A stretch of DNA of 64,000 bases from Cladopsammia gracilis (Eukaryota; Cnidaria; Anthozoa; Scleractinia; Dendrophylliidae): positions 410,487 through 474,486 of the forward strand of contig JAJGOT010000602.1 of the NCBI GenBank assembly GCA_022457155.1. The letters run 5' to 3'. A model generated the notes under the pieces. It did not search any database. It had not been told where the DNA came from and saw nothing but the letters and a program-made list of their open reading frames with translations. Of this stretch, positions 55,512 to 64,000 are shown in pieces. Within the stretch, counting starts at the first letter, position 1. Each line of letters starts with the position of its first letter. Position numbers and translations under genes: made by a program.

Positions 55512-56932
55512 ATACATTCCGAAGCCGATTCAAAGAATATGAAAGCGGAGGTATCCCCTGAAGGTCACTGGAGCAAGAACTTTGCTGCTCTCTCAATCCA
55601 CCGTCGTAAAGACTGGGCTGTTACAGTGAAAGGCTTTAACAGATTTGTGTGGGACTTTGAAGGAACTTATTCCGAGAATACACATGGTATCTTCGCAAGT
55701 CATGGCTCGATGCTTTTAGCTAACAGCGAGGAGGCGTTGAAGGCACATGATGTAAATGCAGGGTGGGATTGGACGAGAATTCCTGGTGCTACTACGATGT
55801 CACTGACTGTTAAGGAAACAAGAATGAAGAAAATAAGAAATTTCAGTCCACAATCTTCTGCCGGAGGCGTCGCCTTCCACGGACCAGAAGATGTGTGTAA
55901 TGGCGTGTTTGGCATGGACTTCCATCAGCCAAATTATGCCTTCTTAGATAAAAACACCCTTATCCCAATATCAAACTGTATTTTAAAAAATCAGTTTTCT
56001 TTTATCGAAATCTCTTAATCTGCCTGGGAAGCAACATACGAATGGACAATGGACAAGGAAAGAAAGCGCAAACAACACTTTTTCAAGACAAGTTGGTTAG
56101 AGGTTCTTCCACATTCTTCATTAAAGTCGACGGTGTCCTAAAAGACAATTCAGCTTTATTTTCAGCAATGACGCCATCTTCTCAAAGTGATGCAACCCCG
56201 TATACTATTCTGGTGGACACGAAAGGCAACAGCTACTACATTCCATCTTCAAGCGCCCCTAGTCTTAAGGTTCATGTTCAAAACCAAATCTCGGAAAATC
56301 AATCAGGGAAAACGTCCAGTGGTGAGTACGCTACTGCCTGGCTTGAGCACAGCTCGGTGGATGGAAGCTACGAGTATGCAGTTCTCGTGAAGCCGCATAA
56401 TGCAGAATCTGCTTGGACTCGTCAACAAGATAAGAAAGAGCTTTATGAAGTTCTTAAACAGGATGATGAAGCACATGTTGTGAAATTCCATTTAGCACCA
56501 GCCCGTTTGACAGCCATAAGTCCGTTGTATGGTTACGTGATTTTTCAGCCCACCACAACACTTCCGCCGGGACCAATCAAGGCAGTGAACAAGCAGTGTC
56601 GCATCATGATCGGCGATTCACATACGGAGCTCTACCTCAGCATCAGCTATCCTGATCTGGATTTTAACACCTCAAAAGTGTTACACACGTTAAACGATGT
56701 GGGAGCGTGGGAGATGTTCCACATGGAAAGCACCGAAAACGAAGTACAGGTCACCCTGGCAGCCGATGTGGACGAGACCTTTCCAACGCCAGTGGTTCAT
56801 GGATCGCCACCTGACTATGTACCAAGTGTTCGAGTGGAATCGTCATCATCATCTCCTGCCAAAAAGGGCAACAAAATTGTCTTCGCTAATCTGAAGAATG
56901 GGTTCAGCGTGGAAATCAAATTGAAGAAATAG
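55512..56932 (+). CDS. polysaccharide lyase family 8, exon 3: C-terminal beta domains
   Basis: It starts after TTCCTCTTAG in phase 0 and joins exon 2 without a break (MSM|IHSEAD). It encodes the super-beta-sandwich region (SPEGHWSKNFAALSIHRRKDW, NTHGIFASHGSM, GWDWTRIPGATT) and the C-terminal domain, ending at TAG 56930-56932. A second frame change lies near 55950-55970: sequence before it is in the frame of 55539-56018, and from FKKSVFF onward it continues in the frame of 56042-56932. Two independent breaks in one gene make either a young pseudogene or an error-prone assembly likely. The long intron 54594-55511 holds no other gene. Confidence 0.65.
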
Positions 56933-57564
56933 AGTCCAGTTAACGTTTTAACGCATTTAAGGAGCGATTACAGGTAAATGTCATTTTGCCGCTTCTCGAG
57001 ATCGCCTTTATGATCGAGATTACCTTATTAAAGAAACTGTCCCACCGAAAAAAAATATTGTGTTTACCATGTTATATCACGCCAAATGCCACCAAATATA
57101 CGACTAAATTGGATAAAAAGATTCATAGATCAAAACAGAAGCAGTAGTTTGGAGAAAAGAGAGGATTGCAAGGATGGAAGTGGATTACAGTTCATCAATT
57201 TTGATTTCGTGACAGGCGGTCAAAATTCAAAGTTTCCATTTGATGGAATTTTGAGTTTTTCAGTCGTTTTGTCTTTTCAGTCCATATTTCGTTGCGTTCA
57301 TCACTTTTGGCGATTTTGTCTTTAAGATAAAAAAAGCAAGGTAAAAGCAAGCTCTGTCCATAATCATGGATTTTGATATTTTTTATGGTGTTTCAAAACT
57401 AATTTTCTTTCGCGTATCCCTTCTTTAAAAATCTTCCTATTTCATTCAAATTCACCTGTAATCTCACCTTAAAATAAATAACACAGTTCTTAAACCTATT
57501 AAAAATAAACTATTAAAGATACACACTATTAAAGATACATTCGTGTTCATCATCAGTTTTACAG
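56933..57564. other. 3' flank of the lyase gene
   Basis: No gene supported. AATAAA-like signals occur near 57474 and 57505. A 79-codon open stretch (57086-57325) does not look like a protein. Confidence 0.4.
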
Positions 57565-57835
57565 GGCTACTCAATTACAGATTTTAATAATTGGATAGCT
57601 GCAATTGGAAATCTACGTTGCGCGCGCGTCAATCAGGTGCACTTAACTAAGATCTTCTTTGCTGTTTATCTACTAAAAATAGCCTTGACGTTTTTAGTAG
57701 AATGAAGTCCACATAGATTTGTTAATCTCGAATTTTGTCATTGATGCGATTAATTAGCAATTGATTTCCGTGTCGTACAATTCAGGGGTAATCGTGCTCG
57801 TAATTTCAAATCGTCCTCGCACAACGCGCTTGGTC
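57565..57835 (-). repeat. dispersed repeat, copy 2 (reverse of 17635-17885)
   Basis: In reverse orientation it shares GTCAATCAGGTGCACTTAA, CCTTGACGTTTT, TGATGCGATTAATTA and CAGGGGTAATCGTG with copy 1. Part of the copy-1 inverted repeat (AATTGGATAGCTG) is kept near 57590. Confidence 0.65.
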
Positions 57836-59247
57836 GATTTGAAAGTAATTTCTCGCTTGGTTATTTTGAATTCGTGGGAACCTGTTAAAAATTGCCGGGA
57901 GTTCAGTATTGGTAGTTAGATACTTGGGTTACTGTTGTGGTACATTGTAAGGGAAACAAATGTATACAATAACAAAATGCTGGGAAAATTCGAATAGTTA
58001 TTAGGTTTTTAATTAAGGTAAAGGCAAAGTGTCGAATTTGTAGGTGGGGTGAGAGCTTTTAACCTTGATTTCGGTTTTTGTTCAAAAGCTGTTTCATACC
58101 ATAGTGTTGCATCTCTAGATAGCTCTCAACAACCATGCAAGTGAATTAATGTAAGGCACCATTCAATAACCGCTGTGATGGACTAGCATCCATCTCCAGG
58201 GGCATTAGCTTTGCTCCGAGTGTTTTTATTTTAAGTAATGATTCGCATAAGAAGGAAAGTGCTAACGGCAATGCACGATGGAATGTCAACTTTTTTCATT
58301 GTTACAACTAGTGATCTCATTGGCCTAGACTCGAAGACTGATAAAAAGTTAGGTTTCAAGGTGCATTTTGTTTGATTTTTTTAAAGGTTTCATGTAATTT
58401 AAGACCCAATCGCAAAACATGCAAATTTTTAAAGAAAGAACTTCATCAAAGAGGCAAAATTATCAACTATTGTCTTCGGCTAATCTGATTGGTTAAGCAC
58501 GAACATTTCCTAAAATTTATCTGACGCAAATGGACATTCTTTATTTTTATACTGAAATATAATTATAAACCATTAGCTCCTCCCCTATTCTTGAAATCAA
58601 AGACATTCTATGCGAGAAAGAGCCAATGCCGCAGAACAATGAAGTTTACTGTAGTTCTTATGTGGAGCGTTACTTAAACTAAATGCATAGAAACCGAAGG
58701 TACTACGGTCCGTGTGGGCCACTAGGATGTGAAGCTGTGAAGCAGAAAGTGTTTCTGTTGGTCCGTTTGTCAAACCACAGTTTAAAAGTTTATATTATGG
58801 ATTGTACACAGTCAAGGCCGGCACTTATAAAGGCAATCTCACCGTTCTCGTCATGGCCCGTAAGCTCCCTAATTTATATTACAGGTGATGGGAATAAAAA
58901 TAAAATAAGACATCAAACATGTCATCAATGAAATATCAGCTCATTCACTATGGAATAAATATGCTGCATCAAACAATATACAATCATGTCTCCTTAGTTT
59001 CGGGCGCTCTTACCACTTGTTCATTAATTTCAGCATTCTGGATAATGATCATAAGTTGCACAACCCTTGCTAAATGCCAACAAACTCTGGTTATTCCTCC
59101 TTTTACATTCAGCGCCAGAGATCGGCCAAAAAAAGAAGTTAGCGAATAATGTTTAACAAAACATCAAGAAGAATGTTTGGATTTTCAATTTTAGTTTGCG
59201 TATGGTAGAGAAAAGGCGAATAAGTAAGGCTTGTGGGATATTTTCAA
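57836..59247. other. noncoding DNA
   Basis: No gene supported. Open stretches at 58683-58931 and 58919-59149 lack protein-like composition and splice context. Confidence 0.45.
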
Positions 59248-59439
59248 TACAAAAATTAGCGAAAATAATAAACGTTTCGACATCTTCGGGATGTCATGGT
59301 CTTGTCACTTAACGTATTTTGTCACCTTATGCGCATATTGTAGATCTATTTATAATGTAGAACTAACCTGCACATTTTACTTGGCAATGACATCCCAAAG
59401 ATGTCGAAACGTCGTTTATTACTTTAGCTAATTTTTGTA
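59248..59439. repeat. 192-bp foldback element
   Basis: About 50-base arms: TACAAAAATTAGCGAAAATAATAAACG...GATGTCA and TGACATC...CGTTTATTACTTTAGCTAATTTTTGTA. Several mismatches, with a loop of about 90 bases. Probably a MITE remnant. Confidence 0.7.
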
Positions 59440-59725
59440 CTGAAAGTAAAGGCGAAGTCTGTGAAATTATACACAACCGGGAATAAGGGTAACAAACTGT
59501 ACTTGTCTTTTCATTACCATCGGTAATCTTAATCGGTTGCATCTATACGCGAACAGAATTGGTCGTGTTGGGCATTTGGGGTGTTACTTTCGCACCCGAA
59601 ACTGCAGAACAAAAACAAGGTAGTTGTTAACAGAAATGTTTTGCAACGAGCATAATGGGATTTGAATTCTACAAGGATTCATCGTAGCTTTTTTGGGAAA
59701 GCACTGTTTTGTCTAAACATTAATT
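59440..59725. other. noncoding spacer between two repeats
   Basis: I see no gene, tRNA-like fold or repeat in this stretch. Confidence 0.4.
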
Positions 59726-59896
59726 CAGGGGCGTACCTGCCTGTAGGCCAAGTAAGCACGGGCTTACAAGTTTTTTAAATTTATCAGCTACAAAATGACA
59801 ACGCGATGTCTTTTCGTATTTTATGCTATGTTAACCTTTTCTTTTTTCAACTTGTGCCCCTAGCTTACTGGTAAAAACTGGCCAGGAACGCCCCTG
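59726..59896. mobile_element. 171-bp MITE with CAGGGGCGTACC ends
   Basis: CAGGGGCGTACCTG at the left and CAGGAACGCCCCTG at the right are inverted repeats with one mismatch. CAGGGG ends are typical of hAT-type elements. An eight-base duplication is not visible. Confidence 0.6.
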
Positions 59897-60610
59897 TAAT
59901 TTGTAATATAAAACAACTCTCAAAATGTTGTATACATATCAATGTGTTAATTATTTATTCACAATATCAAAGGCATTAAAGCAATGGATTGTTTCACAAT
60001 TCATTTGTTAAGCAGTAAGTCATAATGAAATACATGCAACTGGCAGTTAATTCGTACTGCACTTTACTTACGATAATCACTTAGTACAAGACAAAGTACA
60101 AAAATAAATATGTTACAGCGCACACAGCATCAATATTAAACGGACCAGCTCATATTTTTGGGTGATCGTTGAACGTTTAAATAATATTTGAAATAAACTA
60201 CATAAAATCTCAGCCAAATCCATAGTAATCTTCTTGAATACGTTCTGGACAAAAAAGACGACTTTTTTTCTGTCGGTCTATTTTAAACTTGACAATTTAT
60301 TTCTTCCACAACCTCTACAACTCCTAATTTTTATCCTTTTTTGACCCTTTCACTACCAAGCGCGGCCAGGATGATAAAGAATAAAACAAAAAACAAATAA
60401 ATATTTTGTAAAACATCCAAAGTATCCAGTGAGTACCACTCAATAACTTTTATTTGAATGGTCACACTTTAGGATTTCATCCACAGACTCAACAGCTAGA
60501 ACCACCTTATACAGCATAATAAACAGTACCACAAGACAGTACTTCACAAATCGTTCATTTGAATGGCCACACTGAAAAACCACAACCAGAACCAGAACCA
60601 GAACCAGTTT
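59897..60610. other. noncoding DNA
   Basis: No gene supported. A short (CCAGAA)n run lies at about 60587-60607, directly before the piggyBac-like MITE. Confidence 0.45.
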
Positions 60611-60614
60611 TTAA

Positions 60615-61099
60615 AGTGCCACTATGATCAAAAGTATACATTTTCTGTTCTCTTCTTTCAAGTCAAAACACGTACAGGAAGTGGCATTATTTTAACTTTA
60701 CATTTCGAATTCGGCTTGCCGCCATTACTCAATTAAAAAATGACCGGTACCGAACCCTGAGAGTTGGATCGAGTTGGTCTAAAGATTATGTGACGTTAAT
60801 GACTCAACACGTGCCTTTTGGCTTTGTTGTCTGTGACCCGGAGGGAACCGCGTTGAGTCACCGACGTCACAAATCAAGTCACGTGTACCAGATCGCAAAC
60901 CAGTAGAACGTGGGCTCGGATTTATGAACGGAGTAATGGCGGACGGATTTTACGTGATTTTCGTGGGTTTTCGGACAGCTATTTCTGGGCTGTGTTATAT
61001 CAATCTAATTTATAGCAATTCGCATTTGTCTAAACCTATTACATACATTTGCGTTAAAAAAAGCGGAAGAAATACAAAAATTTTCGTCGTAGTGGCACT
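60615..61099. mobile_element. piggyBac-like MITE, 485 bp, TTAA duplication
   Basis: The ends AGTGCCACTA / TAGTGGCACT are flanked by TTAA on both sides (60611-60614 and 61100-61103). No coding capacity. The ends differ from those of the TTAA element at 33175-33832, so this is a second family. Confidence 0.75.
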
Positions 61100-61103
61100 T
61101 TAA

Positions 61104-62444
61104 AGCATAATAAACAGTGCTACAGCCAAGTAATGCTCAATTGCTTGAATGAATGGTCACATGAGCGGCGGTTCGCTGTTATTAGTGGCAGGTTTTACAA
61201 AGACGACCCAATTATTTTAAGCCAAAATTCTATATCAAATAATCACCTATGAAAACATGAGGTGGTCCTTTATACACTCTCCGTGCATTTCATACAATTT
61301 CAGTGAGTCATTTCAAATTTTATATTACTCTACCATCGTGTATTAATTTTTTATATACCACTTTGATCGAGAAAAACTAGCTCGTTCAAAAAGGAAATAC
61401 TCCTTACATTTTCTACTACAGATCTGGAAACAGCTCGTCTGAAACTGCAATTGCTACCAACAGTAAAGACAAGTATTATGTAGAAAAATAGTACACATGT
61501 TGTGAAGTTGAAGGAATGAGTAATCCCTCTCAAGACGAATTACTCAAGAGGACATTTCATGCACTTTACATACGGTACATATACATGTATGTCAGAATTA
61601 GTCAATTAGAATTATCTTTGTCGTTCGTCACTCTAATTTCCAAGAATGATCAAAATAATGTCAAGCAGACAATTTAGAGGAATAAAGAGAATCGTCAACT
61701 TGGCGATATTAATAGTTTATCAACAGACTTTGAGTTTACATTAAAATAAATGTATAACAAACCATAAATCTTTTTATAAAATTCGAGCTTGAATAAAAAG
61801 CGATTCATACCGCAGTGGGGATAATATCGAAATTAAATTTAAAACCTGAAAAGTGACAGACGTTTCACCTACAAGTTGAAGTTCTACTCTGGAGACTTAC
61901 TTGGTACTGGATAGAAAATAAGGTCTCCAATCTAAAATAGGAGCGGTTTTAAGGAAAAATTAACAACTTTCCAAGTAATGTGGTCATTTTGACATAATTT
62001 TTGGAATGCGTTCCGAATAGGTAACAAATTCTCGTCCTTCTAAAATGTACCTTCGATTCTAACTTAATATGGTTCAACCAAATTCCTGTAAGCTACATTT
62101 ATGTTCGTCTTTCACATCTATATACAGAGTAACATGCACTGATTTTTGTGTATATCAATTCACAATCAATAACACTAAATAAATGAGAGGTTTTAGGGGA
62201 AAATAACAACTTTCCAAGTGATGGCTGATACAATTTTTGGAATGCGTTCACAAATGTAACAAATACACGTATTTCCAAAATGTATTATTTTTTTCTAACT
62301 TACATTAACAGTTTCAATCATATTTCTAGAACTTTTCGATATGCACGACATGCAGTGATTTTTGTGTACAGCAATTCACAAGAATAAACAGCAATTTGGG
62401 TGAAATTTGTGAAACATAATTATGGCCATTTGGATACATGTATA

Positions 62445-62475
<31 letters not shown>

Positions 62476-62982
62476 GATTTTTTTACTGTGTTTTTTTCAC
62501 ATTGATTTACTGAAGTACAAAACACTTCCATTATCAGATTCCGTTATTCATCAGAAAAGTACAACCAATTATTTATAACAATTATGAAATTTATGGTACA
62601 TAAGAAGGTGCAATTAATAAGGACAGATGCCAGACCAGTCATTTCATAAAGGCTTCTGGCTAATCTGGCTCTGGAATTACAGTGGAGCAGAGACAGAAAA
62701 CTCTTGTTATACAAGGGAATGTGGAAATCGTAGTAGTTCAGTCAGACCTAACCTGAGGTACATCTAACCTGGTAAGCACCTACTGTAACCATTACCTATG
62801 CCTGACTTAACGTACCTAAGGTTTAACAAAATGTGTGGTATTTACACCTGTTTAACTTAGCATAAAACTTAATATTAGAAGACAATACAAATATTATGTC
62901 AACAGCTCTAGCGAGCTTCTAATCTCCTTGGTTTTAGTGTTGGCAGTTTTGCCATAGCTTAAGACCCAAATACTTTCTAACA
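61104..62982. other. noncoding DNA, possible 3' UTR of the gene to the right
   Basis: No gene supported. A diverged direct repeat occurs: the stretch near 61940-62170 (AGGAAAAATTAACAACTTTCC, TTTTTGGAATGCGTTC) recurs near 62190-62390. A T/G-rich run lies at 62443-62485. Confidence 0.45.
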
Positions 62983-63063
62983 TTAACTTAGACCCATGAG
63001 CTCCTCATTAAGGTCAGCAGTGAGTTCTATGTTGAAATTCCAGACTTGGCAGAAGCAGCCAAC
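62983..63063 (-). CDS. probable last exon of an unrecognised gene
   Basis: After an acceptor (CTGTTTTAG) the frame reads 26 codons with a natural composition, ending ELMGLS and TAA at 62985-62983. It would join the exon at 63272-63554, but the phase of the junction could not be settled. The family is not recognised. Confidence 0.4.
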   Translation of the reverse strand, partial: VGCFCQVWNFNIELTADLNEELMGLS

Positions 63064-63399
63064 CTAAAACAGAAAACTATCAATCATAAATAATCAACAA
63101 AAACAAACAAGATCAATGAAACAAAATATCGAGAAGCAACTCTTCTGACAGCACTCCTTTTTTGCCTGCACTTTTCATAAAGGAACACGAAATGCAGCGG
63201 TCAAATATATAATAAATATATTTAAATAACTAAATAAATAAGACTTCAGCCAGAATTTCACTACCCTAAAACTAAACAGAAAAGTACCAAAACTGTAAAC
63301 CAGTTACACCATCTCTTCCCACCCCTTTGCACTTCCTTATCACTTTAGTATCCCCTGGGGACATAATCAGCAAACAGAAAAGTAAAACTTGGTTGACAG

Positions 63400-63554
63400 C
63401 AGACCTTAAGTGTTCTTGAAGTAATGCCTTGGTCTGGAGATCAGTGCAAGTGGACAACAAAGCCACTAATCTGTCAGCTGCTTCAAGGTTTCTTCCTAAC
63501 TGCTTCACAGGTACATCTTGAAACTCAGCTGCAACTTGAGACACAATGTTTAAC
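63400..63554 (-). CDS. internal exon of the same unrecognised gene
   Basis: It starts after TTTATTTCAG and encodes a helical, Leu/Ala-rich stretch (LNIVSQVAAEFQDVPVKQLG..., then DLQTKALLQEHL). The most likely donor is AAG|GTCTGC near 63404, which is weak, so the left limit is approximate. The composition suits a helical-repeat protein. The remaining exons lie beyond the window. Confidence 0.4.
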
Positions 63555-64000
63555 CTGAAATAAAGGAAAATTCTTGTTTAGTTTCAAGTATTGCCCAAAA
63601 CTCCTCCCCCCTTCCCCTTCTCCCACAGGAGCCTCCTCACGGGCTACCTCAGATGAATACTACAGTTACCTGTAATCTTAAATAGGCAAACACTTCAATG
63701 CTGTTCCAAGAGTGCAATAATCTCAAATTCAAGAAAAATCTCAAATTTCATTTTGTAAAATAATGGTACCAAGAAAATGTACTGTATAGGATTTCGTCAA
63801 CTGAGTGAGTGAGTCATAAGTTATAACTACACTGCATTTCTCAATAATTTTCTCTGGGAGTGAAAGGGTTAAGGTGCCACTTTATAGAAACTTCAGTTGT
63901 AGTAAAATGTTTCCAATAACATGAAACATGCAGTTAATTTTTCCCAAAATGAAAATAGAAAGTTTGCAGTTTTTTTTTCCTTTTCTTACTTTCTAATAAT
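63555..64000. other. intron of the right-edge gene
   Basis: No further exon is evident before the window ends. A pyrimidine-rich patch lies at about 63603-63628. Confidence 0.35.

Noticed and set aside
63272..63399. Continuation of the right-edge exon to 63272
   Set aside because: The open frame continues past a probable donor near 63404 into sequence of intron-like composition; I limited the exon accordingly, with low confidence.

Overview
The window looks like nuclear DNA of a cnidarian, most likely an anthozoan such as a stony coral or sea anemone. This is inferred from AT-rich intron-bearing genes with GT-AG junctions, a TPR-CHAT gene, an animal-type intron-split polysaccharide lyase, and a dense mix of LINEs, a short-LTR Ty3-like element, MITEs and foldback repeats. 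No species assignment can be made from the sequence alone.

Region 1 (1-15.2 kb) is endogenous virus-like DNA in two modules. The left module (about 80-7130) is compact and of moderate GC. It holds a coiled-coil membrane protein, a 610-residue protein with a C-terminal membrane anchor, a penton-like minor capsid candidate, a glycine-rich membrane-hairpin protein, two small zinc proteins (the second continuing in another frame), a YqaJ/lambda-type exonuclease and a broken small gene. Two of these genes are divergent around a 30-bp palindromic TATA-type promoter. The right module (about 7514-15102) is visibly AT-richer and Polinton/adintovirus-like: an adenain-type protease lacking its 5' end, a zinc ribbon followed by a parvovirus-type phospholipase A2, a retrovirus-type integrase with chromodomain, a coiled-coil protein, an HNH endonuclease and an intact 1257-residue protein-primed-type family B DNA polymerase. 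A 214-bp near-perfect palindrome (7299-7512) joins the modules, and a second, shorter palindrome (15103-15178) with the same AGTAGT...ACTACT ends closes the right side. Several right-module genes carry stops or frame breaks, but the polymerase is open throughout. No packaging ATPase was seen.

Region 2 (15.2-25.4 kb) is repeat-rich DNA around a minus-strand TPR-CHAT gene (20476-23318). Its TPR part is an exact 120-bp tandem array, its caspase-like CHAT domain retains the His/Cys pair, and one in-frame stop separates the two parts.

Region 3 (25.4-51.1 kb) is mostly transposon territory: a 3.6-kb non-LTR retrotransposon with an AATAAA signal and poly(A) tail, a piggyBac-like MITE, a telomere-like foldback, a Ty3/gypsy-type element with 115-bp LTRs differing by one base yet a broken interior and nested insertions, a mariner-like MITE, two decayed LINE 3' ends with microsatellite tails, and a set of nested tandem duplications.

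Region 4 (51.2-57 kb) carries a secreted family 8 polysaccharide lyase (chondroitinase-like) gene on the plus strand in three exons, with two apparent frame breaks. A decayed copy of its signal-peptide exon and a tandem repeat lie upstream. Region 5 (57-64 kb) holds more MITEs and, at the right edge, probable terminal exons of an unrecognised minus-strand gene.
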